From: Costus lasius
Taxonomy: Eukaryota > Streptophyta > Magnoliopsida > Zingiberales > Costaceae
NCBI GenBank assembly: GCA_027563935.2
Contig: JANVAS020000239.1
Location: 4,898,001-4,962,000 of the forward strand
Length of the DNA: 64,000 bases
Direction: 5' to 3'
Below the pieces are notes generated by a model, which made no database searches, was not told where the DNA came from, and worked only from the letters and a program-made list of their open reading frames with translations. This document shows positions 12,813 to 24,199 of the stretch, in pieces; position 1 is the stretch's first letter; the number at the start of each line of letters is the position of its first letter. A program made the translations under genes and the position numbers.

Positions 12813-12824
12813 CAAGTGGGAGAT
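12813..12824 (+). other. Polypurine tract of copia A
   Basis: caagtgggagat immediately precedes the 3' LTR. The same tract is seen in B (35151-35162), D (62485-62496) and E (50322-50333, minus strand). Confidence 0.8.
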
Positions 12825-14495
12825 TGTTGGGGTATGCCCTTAAGGCTAATGTTTGAGGCCTAAGGATTGTATCAGTATCATGTAATAAACTCTTTTGTTT
12901 ATAAAGGCATGGTTATTATTCAGTTTGTTACCTTGTCTGCTGTAATAAGTGTACTTCTGAATAATGTCTCAAAGCTGTTCAGCTGGGCTGACATGCTATT
13001 ATGTCCTTAGTCGATGTATCTTGGTGAACATGAGACAGCCTTGATATGGTTAAGACTAATATGTGTTCTAATCTTATAGGATGCTTCGAGCATGGAATAA
13101 GATGTAGACTCATGGGTACATTGGATGTACCGGACAGACCCTACTAGGATATTCAGTTGCTTGTCACAATGTGAATAATCCTTGATTGTAACAAGTGGCA
13201 CATTTCCTCTGACTTGAGATCACTTGTGTTTTCTAAATGATGATTGTCATTGTTTTGAGGTAGTTCAATATCATTTGAAACATAATGATTATAGACTATC
13301 TTGGATGATGAGGTTGAGTCATGTTAGGGCACTAGTGATAGACATAGGATTGCCGTCTCCTTGTTTAAGGAGTGCGATGTTCTAAAGGGCCCCCTGGATG
13401 AGATGATTGAGAAAGTGTATGGCCATACCCGGGTGACTGTGATCATCTGATCTAATCATGCTCATCATATTGGAATTACAAGCTTGACACGCTTGTCCAA
13501 TAAGAACATCCAGTGGAAAGGAAATATGTATGCTTAGTGAAGTTGATTCACGCTTGTGCTGTATTTTGGGTGTAGTCTTGGAAGACTCTTTCCTTTATAT
13601 CGGGAGACAGTGATGTGTTGCTAGATACCCCTCACTGATCGTGATGACGTGAGTTATCATTACCGACATTTAAAGGAAACCCTCAGGGTCGCACAATTTG
13701 ATGATATGGCTTACTTAAGTCAGATCGTGTGGACTGAATTGTTTAAGTTCAGTTTAAAGGGATTTGATCTCTGATTGTAAGTGAGATCTGGTCTGATCAT
13801 GTTTGATTGATTAGGGCTTGAGATCGGTAAGCTTCGATCGAGAGAATAGATGCTAGATCGGTGAGATCAGAAGCATCAAGAGATCAACGGTTAGATCTGG
13901 AGCCTTAGGGTTTATTTGAGATCTAGACTTGATTGCTTGGCTTGATTGGTTCTTAAACCGAACCAAATTGAACCAGCTCATGAAATGAGCGCATGGTTCA
14001 AGGCGTGGCGACATGTTCACTTGGCGTGAACATTGGAGCGATGAGTGGTTGCTATTTTTAGTAACCATGATCTCCAGTTGGAGATGGCCCACGTTCGAAT
14101 AGAGGGTTCTCTATTCTCGTCACTCAAACTCATTCCTCTCGACACTCTTTGGTGTGCGGCGACAACTTGAAGCATAGAGGAAGATTCGGCCAAGAGAGAT
14201 CGACATCTCCATCCCTTTCCTTTCGATCAAAGACATCTTGGTCGATCCTTGCTAGCACAAGGGACGACAAGAAGCAAGCCGTCGCTCATCTTGTGTGTGA
14301 CGATTTGGAGGAGACCTTCGTTGTTCTCTTGCTTCCAAGGCGCCATCTTGAAATGGCTATGGTATGAATCGCATCTTCTCTATTCATGTTTCGAAAGTTG
14401 ATCATATAATGCATGCTCTTCGACCCTTGAATCCGCTGCCTATCATGTTGCGCCACTTTAGGGTTTCGCACCCCTCATGAAAGGGGTTCCCTACA
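12825..14495 (+). repeat. 3' LTR of copia A (1671 bp)
   Basis: It begins tgttggggtatgccc and ends aaaggggttccctaca. It contains the family's conserved dyads: CTCCTT/AAGGAG at 13357-13372, the TATGGCCATA palindrome near 13421, and the GNRA-type hairpin at 13643-13658 (GATGAC, loop GTGA, GTTATC). A U5-terminal CCCCT..AGGGG hairpin lies just before the end. The sequence past 14495 switches to Athila coding sequence on the opposite strand. Confidence 0.94.
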
Positions 14496-16469
14496 GCTAC
14501 AAGATTTTCACTCCCCTTCTTATCTCTAATTTCCACATCAAATTCTTGTAAGAGGAGGATCCATCGAATTAGCCTTGGCTTGGCATCCTTTTTGTTGATC
14601 AAATATTTAATGGCTGCATAGTCAGTGAAAATAATTACTTTTGAATTGACTAAATATGAACGAAATTTATCAAAAGCGAAGACTATTGCTATTAGCTCTT
14701 TCTCTGTGGTCGCACAGTTTATCTGGGCATCGTCGAGCATTCGACTGGCATAATAAATGGTGTGAAGCTTCTTGTCCTTCATTTGCCCTAACACCGCCTC
14801 CACTGGATGGTCACTGGCGTCGCACATCAGTTCAAAAGGAAGGGACTGGTCTGGAGGTTGAATTATTGGAGCGGTAGTTAATACTTCTTTGAGTTTCACG
14901 AAAGCTTCCTCGTAATCCCTGTCAAAGCAAAAGATGGAATCTTTAGCAATTAAATTAGTCAAGGGGCGAGCTATCTTAGAGAAGTCTTTAATAAAGCGTC
15001 GGTAGAAGCCAGCATGTCCCAGAAAGCTTCTAATCCCTTTTACAGATGTTGGCGGCTTGAGGTTATCAATGATTTCGATTTTTGCTCTGTCCAAGAAACA
15101 AAAGTAAGAATTATGAGCTAATCTATCAAGCATCTGGTCAATGAAAGGAAGAGGAAAATGGTCTTTTCTCGTCGCAGAGTTCAACTTCCTGTAATTGATG
15201 CACATCCTGTGTCCTATAATTGTGTGTGTCGTTATCAACTCGTCTATGTCAGTCTTAACAACCTTGACGCCTCCCTTTTTGGGGACCACATGAACCGGAC
15301 TAACCCAAGAGCTATCTGAGGTCAGGTAGATCATGCCAGCATCTAGCAATTTAAACACCTCCTTCTTCACTACCTCTTTTAAGTGCGGGTTGAGTCGGCG
15401 CTGGCATTCCACAAATGGCTTACTATTCTCCTCCAACAAGATCTTGTGCATGCAAATAAATGGGTTAATACCTTTAATATCATCAAGAGAGTATCCAATT
15501 ACCTTCCTGTGTAGACGGAGTTCTTGCAAAAGTAATTTAGTCTGTTCCGCATCCAATTCAGTGCTAACTATCACATGGTAAGTAAAATTTTCACCCAGGA
15601 ATTCATATTTCAAATTTTTGGGTAAACTTTTGAGCTCGATTCTCTTTTGTCCATCTTCCTCTTGATTTACTCCTAGTTCCGCTCTCAAGTCTGGGTTTGC
15701 ATCAAGTAGGGCAACGTAGTTCTCAACTTCCCCTTTACTATTTTCATCAACAACTTCAATAAGGGCGAGCTCTAATGGATCTCTCTTTCTCCCAGATGGC
15801 TCGGATTGCTGGACAGTCTATTCAATTATATCCACGCTGTGACATGTACCTACAAGAGAAGGTTTTTTAAGAGAGTTAGACAGGTCAAATTGAATATCAT
15901 TGCCATCGATGTTTAAATCAAGTTTCCCATTTTTAACATCGATGACAACACCGGCCGTAGCAAGAAAAGGCCTTCTTAAGATAATAGGAAGTTTGTCATC
16001 CTCATCAATGTCTAACACAACAAAGTCAGCAGGAATAAAATAGTCTGCTACTTTAATGGGTACATCCTCTAAAATACCCACTGGACATCGAACTAATCTG
16101 TCAGCAAGCTGCAAAGAAATACTAGTCGATTTTAAATCACCCAAATCCAGCTTTTTGCACAATGATAACGGCATGATGCTGACGCTTGCCCCTAAATCGC
16201 ACAGTGCTCTCTGAAAAGTCATCTCTCCTATCTGGCACGGTATGGAAAAGCTGCCAGGGTCCTTGAGTTTTTGTGGAAGCTTGTTCTACAAAATCGCACC
16301 ACACTCCTCAGTGAGTGCCATAGTTCCTTGGTCTTCTTGCTTCCATTTATTTGAGAGGATGTCCTTCAGGAACTTCACATAGGTCGGCATCTGCGAAAGG
16401 GCATCAACAAAGGGAACGTTAATATATAGTTTTTTCAATATTTCAAAAAATTTACTGAATTACTTGTCT
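14496..16469 (-). pseudogene. pol: Athila protease-RT-RNase H pseudogene with catalytic-core deletion
   Basis: One frame on the minus strand carries a retropepsin with CDLGAS (near 16195), then reverse transcriptase N-terminal part, then RNase H (DASDHP near 14825) up to the copia A insertion. In-frame stops lie at 16460-16462, 16286-16288 and 15818-15820. Near 15085-15095 the RT jumps from its early SYFCFLD motif directly to the late [23 protein letters not shown] segment. The part of RT that carries the catalytic x-x-D-D motif is therefore missing; relative to family members I judge this a loss of more than 100 codons. The ORF tail after 14496, read through into copia A, is an artefact of the junction. 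The gene cannot encode a working polymerase. Confidence 0.9.
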
Positions 16470-18042
16470 AGCTTGGCTTTGACAAGCCTCTGAGGGAAAG
16501 GTATCGGCGGCTTGTAGGCTGGCGGCCCAACATAGGGTCGCTCTTCCTCTGTTCGTTCAGGTTCCGCTGGTGTTGAATCTGTGTGTTGTTCCTCAGGGTT
16601 CGGTGTCACTTCATCCCTTGTATCATCGGTCGGCATCTTAGGGTCTTCAAGTTGCTTGCCACTCCGAGTGGAGATTGCATTGCAATGTTCCCTCGGGTTA
16701 ACTTCTGGCTGTGATGGAAGCTTCCCTGGCGCTCTTGAGGATGAGCTAGCCTACTCCGCAAGCTGGCTCTCTAACATTTTATTATGCGTTTCCAAAGAGT
16801 CCATCTTCGTCATCTTCAATTTCATCATGTCAGTCACTATCTACTTACTCAGTTGAGAGTCCTGGGCCGGTCTTGGAGGAGGATTATAATTTGCTTGTTG
16901 AAGTGGAGGATTGTAGTTTCTCTGTTGGAACCCAGGTGGCTGCCTATAATTTTTTGTTGTGGCGGCCGGAAGTTCCCTTCCTGAGGTTGAACTTGTGGTG
17001 GCGCTTGCCCTGGTTGTATAGGTTGCGTGGTACGGTAGGAGAAATTTGGGTGGTTACACCAGCCAGGATTGTAATAGTTGGAATAAGGGTTGTTCATGGG
17101 GTTTGCATTTCCAACTGCGTTCAGATCTTCATGCTGAGCTTGGACCACTTGTCCGTCTCTCGCTCAGCACTCAGCACCTACATGTTCTGCAACGCCACAC
17201 AGCTCACAAGACAATGAATTAGTGTCAAAAGAGTTAACATACCATGAATCAAATTTCTAAGTCAGATTGTCTACCTTCGCAACGAGAGCGGTTAATGAAT
17301 CAAGATTGAATTTACCTGCTCTCCTCGAAGGTGCACCTCGCTCTAGATTCCATTGATGATAGTTCAGTGCCATGTCCTCCAAGAGGCTTATAGCATCTTC
17401 AGGTACTTTGCTAATCAGTCCCGATCCTCCAGCAGCTGCATCGACTGTGAGTCTAGTATTGTATTGCAATCCCATGTAGAACGTGTGTACTATAACCCAA
17501 GTCTCAATCCCATGGTGCGGACACAGTCTTTGATGCTCTATGAATCTCTCCCAAGATTCGTACAAAGACTCTCCATCCTTCTGCATGAAGCTCGTTATCT
17601 GATTTCTGAGTTGGATTGTCTTCAAAAGAGGGAAATACTTCGAGGGGAAAGCCTGAGACAGTTCATCCCATGTCCGTATTGAAGCTAGGGGGATAGTGTG
17701 GAGCCATGCCCTTGCACTGTCCCGCAGAGAGAATGGGAACAAGCGTAACCTGATAGCATCAGAAGTAGCTCCATTAATCTTTAATATATCTCAATATTAT
17801 AAAAATATAGACAAGTGCATATCTGGGTCCTCAAGAGGAGAACCACCGAATTGATTCTATTGTATCATGGAAGGTAGAGTAGGTTTAATTTCAAAATTAT
17901 TGGCCTCGACACTAGGCCTAACGATTCCTAAATGAAACCCATGTGAACAAGGTGCTGCATATTCTCACAGTGTTCTGGCATTGTTGTTGTTCACAGGTTC
18001 GGGCGCTGGTTCATTCTCCATGTCAATGTGAAGGTATTCCAT
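16470..18042 (-). pseudogene. gag: Athila gag pseudogene
   Basis: A plausible start codon is at 18040-18042. The core gag domain (SARAWLHTIP.., 17743-17300) is recognisable as the retrotransposon gag family. A CX2CX4HX4C zinc knuckle is encoded at 17167-17208. Stops interrupt the frame between the start and the core, at about 17257 and just after the zinc knuckle. The frame then shifts at or near the homopolymer T-run 16950-16955 (plus strand), after which the proline/glutamine-rich linker leading to protease reads in the pol frame. Gag would form the particle; this copy is dead. Confidence 0.85.
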
Positions 18043-18292
18043 CTGACCTTCCTTTTGTTGAGTTTGATTAAGCTTTCTTCTTTATCTGAAGGTCCGTTCT
18101 ATCTCAAGATCGATTTCAAATAGTGGTCCTGCCCTGGAACTTCTTTGCATAAAAATTTGTCAGATTCAAGTATGAAGTTCAAAGCAGTCGACACAAGCAA
18201 AAATCAGTGTAAAACAAAAATGAAGAAAGAAAAGAAAACTAACTAAAGCTTAGTCTACCAATCCATATAACTATATTGATATCAACCGTTGT

Positions 18293-18310
18293 TCCCCGGC
18301 AACGGCGCCA
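18293..18310 (-). other. Primer binding site for tRNA-Asp (Athila)
   Basis: On the minus strand the sequence is TGGCGCCGTTGCCGGGGA, complementary to the 3' end of plant tRNA-Asp including CCA. It lies just inside the 5' LTR end at 18317. An aspartate primer site is characteristic of Athila elements. Confidence 0.9.
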
Positions 18311-18316
18311 AAAACT

Positions 18317-18680
18317 TGACACTATCCCCAAGTGCACGGAAATGTCGAAGTAATACAAAAGATATCGAATCCCACAGGGAACAAGGTGAGTACCAGAAAA
18401 TCTAATTCTTGGAATCTAAGCTAATCAAATCATAGTTTTTGGAACTTTAAAAACTAAAACTAAGCGAAATCGTAAGCAAGAAATCAAACAACAACGGCAG
18501 GGTAAATATATGACAGAGGAAATCAGGGCGAAGGTTTCCACCACTCCGACAATTTTAATTGCGCTAAGAAATAAACATCAGTTACTTGAATTTACATATA
18601 TGCATAAGGAATCTACCCTATGGTACAAGGTGCCCTCTTTCGAGTGTACACCTCGGTATTTACCCAGAACGTCTCCTACT
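18317..18680 (-). repeat. Athila 5' LTR fragment
   Basis: In element sense the LTR ends ..gatagtgtca next to the primer site. Reading outward it is cut after 364 bp by LTR1 at 18681. The remaining part is beyond the inserted elements and not in view. The stretch tcccacagggaacaagg near 18371 is typical of Athila LTR ends as I know them. No gene is seen here. Confidence 0.8.
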
Positions 18681-20897
18681 TGTTGGAGTATATGCACTAG
18701 GACCTATGGCTGGTTCAATATGAGTTACATTCATTTATGATAAACATCCTGGTATGGTCGTTGTTATGCCTTTTGTACATCTGCATCATATGTACATTTG
18801 CATATACAATGTCCCTGGAGATAGATTCTATTTAATCTCAATGAATAATTCCCGGTCAAGTGTCATAGTGGATAAGGGACAGCTATGATACACTTGAGAC
18901 TGGTATATGCGCTGGTTGAGCATGGGTTGCTAACACTGGCATATGGGTATATCAAGGGAGATATACTGGATCGACCTGCCGTGAGGATTTGACTTGGTGT
19001 CATAGATCAAATATCACAGTGACAGAGATTTAGTCGTCCTGGACTTGAGGGCATTGATATCTCTATATGGTAAGGGATGTACTTTGATATAACCTAACGC
19101 TCCGCGTAACAAGGGAGTCATAACGGTTGTCATTGGGTATATCTGGAGCCATATGAGAGATTCAATGTGCCAATAGAGGATTTGCCCCTTCCCTGCGGGG
19201 AAGTTTGATGTCCATGGGCCCCTACATGGTGCATGACTAAAAGTGCGTGGCCACACCCAGGTTAAGCCTGAATGGAGTCATGACCATTAATGTTGGAATA
19301 AACAAGTGTGACACACTTGTCCGACTTGGATAATCAGCCTGACAAAAGGACTAGAGTGTATATGTATCTTGTCACAGTTTTAGGGGATGTCGATGACGAC
19401 TCTATTCTGAGGACTTGGGTAGCAATGATGTACTGCTAGGTGCCACTCATTGCTTGTGATGATGTGAGGTTATCACTGCCAACGTCTGAGGAACCTATAG
19501 GGTCGCACACCTTGACACTCGAGATCTCGTATTGATCGAATTGCCTATGATCGAGTGATTTGGTTGATTCGAGTTAGTTTGGGAGTCCGAAGCATCACGG
19601 ATGCATCTGATGAGTTGGAGATGATCGTTTGGGATGATGTTGCGTTTTGACTTTAGTTGACCCCAGTTGACCTTCGGGTGACCACGTTTGACCTCAATGG
19701 ACTAGGTTCAGTCGAGTGGTCAAATATTGGGTTTAAGCTCCGGTTTTGTTCGGAGGCTTTTTGTGATTGATTTAAACGTAACATGGGAGCCCGCGACTTA
19801 AGTGTTAAATTGAATATTTATATTCAATTAATGCACAACTTAAGTCATGGGCGCCACGCACAACTTAAGTGAATATTTATATTACATATATTCATCACTT
19901 AAGTTGTGGATCCGCATCCATTAAGCATTAATGGATCTAGGTGCTTATTAATTATGAAAATTTGTAAATAAATAGAGCCCTAGCCAAAAATCGATCATAA
20001 CACTCTTCTAACCTAGCCGCTCACCTCCAAAGCTCTCCCCATGGCGACTACATGCAAGGAGGTGTCGCCCACCTCCATGGATGACATGTTTCATCCCCTC
20101 TAGGCGCATGAAACCACCTTGGAGCATCTTCCTTCCTTCATAGCGCATCCTTTGGAGAGATTGGTGGAAGAGGAGATGATATCTCCGTCTCCATGGCGCC
20201 TCCAAGAGAGAAGCGGCGCCACCTTCATGGTGGCAACACCTTCTTCTTCCATGGGTGCAAAAGAAGGCTTGGAGTCTTCTTCCTTCTTTGATGATGTATC
20301 CCTTGGAGAGATTAGCACATGAAGAAGGATTTTTCTTCTATGGGCGCAACTTCCATGAATGTGAAGAAGAAAGGAGAGGAAGAGGAGTTTACAATATCTA
20401 TTCTCATCATCTTAGTGCATCTCCTTGGGGAGATTGCTGCTTACATTGATGGAGAAGAAGATATTCATCATGGGCGCATCTTCATGATGGCACATACCAT
20501 CAGGAAAAGTGGCTAGACATGAGATTGACACAAGTTATAGAGCTTCCCTCTCCTTGTGGTCAATTTCCTCCCTTCATCACCTCTTTGGCGCATCTTGGAG
20601 ATGGCGAAGCAAAGAGGGCAGCGACATAGGCAATAGGATCTTCCTCCTGAAGGCTAGCACCAGGCGTGGAGGGAAGAGAATCTTGAGCAGTCCGTGTGTG
20701 CACAATTGTAGAGGGCGGACACTTGTGCGCCTCTTCTTCGTCATCACCAGCCCCTAGGATTATGTGAATAAAGGTATATTACTCTGACAAATATGGTGGA
20801 TCACTCGTAAGGGATCCTGGCTCTTAGGGCTATCCTGTTTCGGGCCAACGCTTCCGCTATTATTAAAATTTTAAAATTGCCCCGGGGATTTCCAACA
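18681..20897 (+). repeat. LTR1: 5' LTR of a divergent copia-type element
   Basis: It begins tgttggagtatatgc and ends ggatttccaaca (6-bp terminal inverted repeat TGTTGG/CCAACA) and is followed at once by an initiator-Met primer site. The predicted left TSD is ctact (18676-18680); the right end is not in the window. Primary sequence is clearly different from the A/B/D/E LTRs, but the order of dyads is the same: CTTCCC/GGGAAG at 19188-19203, GTGGCCAC at 19247-19254, an eight-pair hairpin at 19456-19476, then agggtcgcac. A W-box cluster lies at 19647-19692 and a weak TATA-like taaataaatag near 19965. Small ORFs in 20100-20757 have no family features. Confidence 0.88.
19647..19692 (+). promoter_or_regulatory. 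Phased W-box cluster in LTR1
   Basis: TTGAC cores lie at 19647, 19657, 19667 and 19688, and a related gTGACC at 19678-19683. TGAC positions are 10, 10, 11 and 10 bp apart, about one helical turn each. TTGAC[C/T] is the binding site of WRKY factors, which act in defence and wound responses. The cluster is about 270 bp upstream of a TATA-like sequence. LTR2 has two TTGAC cores at the equivalent place (22497, 22508). Confidence 0.65.
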
Positions 20898-21527
20898 ATG
20901 GTATCAGAGGGAACTTATGAGACCCACGCGGTGTATTTTGCTTATCTACATGCGCCCAGGACATAAAAGATTTTTTAAAATTTTTATGTCATGATTTTTT
21001 TGCTTAAAAAAAGGTAGGTTTATCATGTTGAAATTTTTGTCTAAAATCTCCTACTAACAGATTCTCCTTGTGTGTCAAGGACGGACCTTGCGCACAAGCT
21101 TTGTAAAATATTAGGGAATTTTTCCCTTTAAATTTTACATGGTAAGGTGGACTGAAAAGGGTGCGGCTTGCACGCCTTGGGCATGCATGCACCACTTTTC
21201 ACAGGGAGCCTGAGAGAATTATTTTGGGGAAATTTTGTGACAATTATTTTGGGTGATGAACAGTTTTATGAAAAACTATAATTAATTTTAATTGTTGGTT
21301 TTTCATTGCATGTAGAAGAGCATGAGTAGGTGCTTTTATTATTCCATTATGATATGGTTATAGACAAGCCCTTATGCATGCCTGGGATGTATTCTTGTGA
21401 GGCCTGCGTGCCGCCCTATTTTCTTTATTTGTTTTGCAATTAAAGTAGAAGATTAGGGATGGTAGAGAGCACATCATGACTTCTCTTTGGCGCATCTAAA
21501 TCATATGGTGCAGCCTCTTCCTTAGCC
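20898..21527 (+). other. Primer site and start of internal region of the LTR1 element
   Basis: tggtatcagagg at 20899-20910 matches the start of the initiator tRNA-Met primer site used by copia elements. The 600 bases after it show no protein family and no long ORF; they look like untranslated leader. The element is cut at 21528 by the LTR2 element (predicted TSD tagcc, 21523-21527). Its remaining part should resume right of the window. Confidence 0.75.
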
Positions 21528-23455
21528 TGTTGGTGTATATGCCCTAGGACCTAGTTTAAGTCCACTTATGTACTACTTGACTTTGATATTTATATATCAT
21601 TCTGGCATTGTCGTTATCTATGTTTGTTTACATCTGCGCATATGTACTAACATGATAATGTCCCTGGAGACAGATTGGATTTGAGCTCGAACTATAGTCC
21701 CCAGTCGATGTACATTAGTGGATATGGGACAGCTATGGTACATGTGAGACTGGTATGTGGGCTGGTTAGGACGCAGACACAAGGGTATATCATTGGAGGA
21801 TATACTGGATAGACCCACTGTGAGGCTACGACTTGGTGTCATGAGTTATCCTCATAAGTGACAGGAGATGCATTGATCCCTTGACTTGAGGTCATTTATC
21901 ATTCTATATGGTTAGGGACTTGCTTTGATACAACCTAACACCTCGCCGTAGTTGGAAGGTCATAACGGTTGTAATTGAGCATGTCACGACCCATATGAGA
22001 TGGTCAATGGACAGACAAAGGATTTGCCCCTTCCTTAGGGAAGTATGATATCCATGGAGCTCCTCTATGGTTCTATGACTGAGAGTGTATGGCCATACCC
22101 AGGTAAGAACCTGTTTTAGTTATAGCCATGTGATTGGATGAAAACAAGTGGTGACACACTTGTCCAATCGGATATCAGTTCGGCAAAGAGACTGTAATGC
22201 ATCTGTACCTAGTTGCGATGATAGGGATGTCGATGTCGATATCCATTCCAATGACCTGGGTAGTAGCGATGCACTGCAAGGTGCCACTCACTGCTTGTGA
22301 TGACCTTTGGCCAGCACTGCCAGCGTCAGAGGAACCTACAGGGTCGCACACCTTGATACTTGAGTTCTCGTATTGATTGGGAAGCCTTATGATCGAGTTA
22401 TTGGATAACTCGGATCTAATTGGGAGATTTCATCAGCGCCAATGGGCCTGATGAGATGGAAGAATGTTATTGGAGCCAAACTTCATTTTTGGCAGGTTGA
22501 CTCGTATTTGACCATGGTTGGTCACATTTGGATTAGGGTTGCATTGGATTGGATCCAAGTGCTTAATCAACCCATGTAATGGAGTTTGGGCTAGCTCATT
22601 ATCCAACGAGGCCCAATAACAAGTTCTCATGAAGAGATAAGTGGCTAAAAGGGTATAATGGGGAGAAACCCAACCTCATTGGCGCCTAAGGGGTATAATG
22701 GGGTTTGGGTGGCAAAATTGCTTCATTAAGGAAGCAATTGGCGCCTAGCCCTTCTCCCTTGATGGTATGAATGCCTCTAAGGCATGTCTTGGGCTGATAT
22801 GGTACTTGGGCAATTATGGATAGGTTGAATGGAGTTTATGGTAAAGTCTTGGAGACTTTCCTTGTCTCAAACCTCCTCGTCCTAGCCCTACACTTGTCAT
22901 GATCTTGGCCCTTCCCTTAACCGCCTCTTGCCCTATATATATGTGACCCTCTCGCCCCCTCTTATGATGATTAATCCTTGGAGGCATGAACACAAGAAGA
23001 GGGGCGAGAACTAGGAGCAAGGGCGCATCTTCTTTCTTCCATAGCCGCAAGCTTCTCCCTCCTTTCCTCTTGGCACAAAGAGCTTTGGTGCTTGGCGGTT
23101 TGGCTTGTTTCCTTCTTCTCTTGGCGCATCCTTTCCTCTTGGTAGTGCAAGTGAAGTGGAGCGTCTCCCTAAGGCTTTGATCTTCTTCCCGAGGCTAGCA
23201 CCGGGCGTGGAAGAAGAGAACTCAAGAGATCCGTGTGTGTGAGACTGCAGAGGGCGCACACTTGGGCGCCTACATCGGCATCACTCCAAATCGCTCTTAA
23301 GGTATTTCTTAACTCATCGTGTCGACTCTCTTGCTTGCGATCTTCACTTGGTTTTTGGGACCGGCCTGTTTCGGGGACATTCTTCCGCTGTGCAATGTAT
23401 GTATGTATGTCTATGACTCTGAAAAATTGTAAAATGTCCCCGGGGTTTCCCAACA
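21528..23455 (+). repeat. LTR2: 5' LTR of a second divergent copia-type element
   Basis: It begins tgttggtgtatatgccctagg and ends ggggtttcccaaca, followed by a primer site with one mismatch. It resembles LTR1 in the first and last 50 bases and in scattered blocks, but much of the middle is unalignable by eye, so it is a related subfamily. Conserved dyads are CTTCC/GGAAG (22030-22043), GGAGCTCC (near 22056) and TATGGCCATA (22088-22097). A strong TATA box lies at 22933-22942, placing U3 upstream and R-U5 downstream of about 22970. Confidence 0.87.
22933..22942 (+). promoter_or_regulatory. TATA box of LTR2
   Basis: ctatatatat in a GC-richer context is a textbook plant TATA box. It is the clearest core promoter in the window and sits about 500 bp before the LTR end. 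Confidence 0.65.
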
Positions 23456-24199
23456 GTGATATCAGAGCGACTTGCAAGACTCGAACGACGTTTTATGCTT
23501 TTCTTTTATGCTCACATGCTATATCTCTATTTTCGTAAATAGCATGATGCATGACAGACGATTTTTCTAAGTAGGAAAAATTAGGGTTTCTTATTTCTAT
23601 CATCCTCTCAATCTCTTTTGGATTTTTGGACTATTTTTCTTGTTTGATTTAAAGATCATAGGCGCACGTAACTTTGTCAAGTAGGACGGGCATTGTGTCT
23701 TCGGACTGGCCAAGTCTCTTGATTTGACAAAATTGCCAACCGAAAGGATCTCAGAAATCATCATGAAAAATAAATCGCAATTAACCAAAAGATTTGTGAG
23801 AAGAAGATGAGAAAAAGACTAGTTTTATGAAACAGTAAAATTTCAGATTTTATGTTTTTCATGAGCATGTAGAATTGCATGAGTAAATACCTTGATTGTG
23901 CATGATGTTGTGATCATTAGTCAAGCCCCCTTTGCATGCCTGTGATGTGTCCTCGTGACGCCTGCGTGCCGCTTTTCTTTTTGCTTTTAACTAAGAAGAA
24001 GATTAGGGTGGCGCATGTACCTGGAACTTGGCGCATGCATACCTTGGATAGTGGCGCAACAAGCATAAAAAAAAGAGGCGCAAGCCTGCTTAGTGGCGCA
24101 AGTTAGGCATGGCCGAACCCTTGGGTTTGAGAGCTAGCAAACTTGGCTTCTTGCATTGTGGTGCATCCTCATTGGAGGAAGACCATGGCATTGGCCGAA
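23456..24199 (+). other. Primer site and start of internal region of the LTR2 element
   Basis: tgatatcagagc (23457-23468) is an initiator-Met-type primer site with one change from tggtatcagagc. No coding region is recognised in the following 740 bases, which have several copies of a tggcgca word near 24010-24110. The element is cut at 24200 by copia D (predicted TSD ccgaa, 24195-24199). Confidence 0.75.

Larger units (their letters stand above)
5767..14495 (+). mobile_element. Ty1/copia element A (5' LTR outside window), broken
   Basis: The visible part is leader (5767-7221), gag-pol pseudogene (7222-12804), polypurine tract and 3' LTR (12825-14495). G1 is inserted in its leader and a solo LTR in its RNase H region. 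On the right it joins the Athila RNase H frame at 14496, giving a predicted TSD gctac (14496-14500); the left junction is outside the window. A therefore inserted into the minus-strand Athila element. The polyprotein is collinear with B, D and E. Confidence 0.93.
14496..18680 (-). mobile_element. Athila-type Ty3/gypsy element, minus strand, interrupted on both sides
   Basis: Reading right to left: LTR fragment (18317-18680), tRNA-Asp primer site (18293-18310), gag, protease, reverse transcriptase and RNase H, cut at 14495/14496 by copia A. Its integrase, any ORF downstream and its 3' LTR would lie left of A, outside the window. The LTR1 element cuts its 5' LTR at 18680. Athila identity rests on the aspartate-tRNA primer site, the RSGKQLEDP-type motif between gag and protease, and the RT/RNase H sequence. 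This is the oldest, most decayed element of the window. Confidence 0.92.

Noticed and set aside
14402..14495. C-terminal extension of the Athila ORF into copia A
   Set aside because: These codons are the antisense of the copia LTR end; the frame simply runs on across the insertion junction.
20100..20757. Cluster of overlapping 64-82-codon ORFs in LTR1
   Set aside because: No family features, overlapping on both strands, low-complexity sequence with repeated cttggagagatt words; typical chance ORFs in an LTR.
23000..23540. ORFs of 64-102 codons near the LTR2 end
   Set aside because: No conserved counterpart in LTR1 and no domain features; they lie in R-U5 of an LTR.
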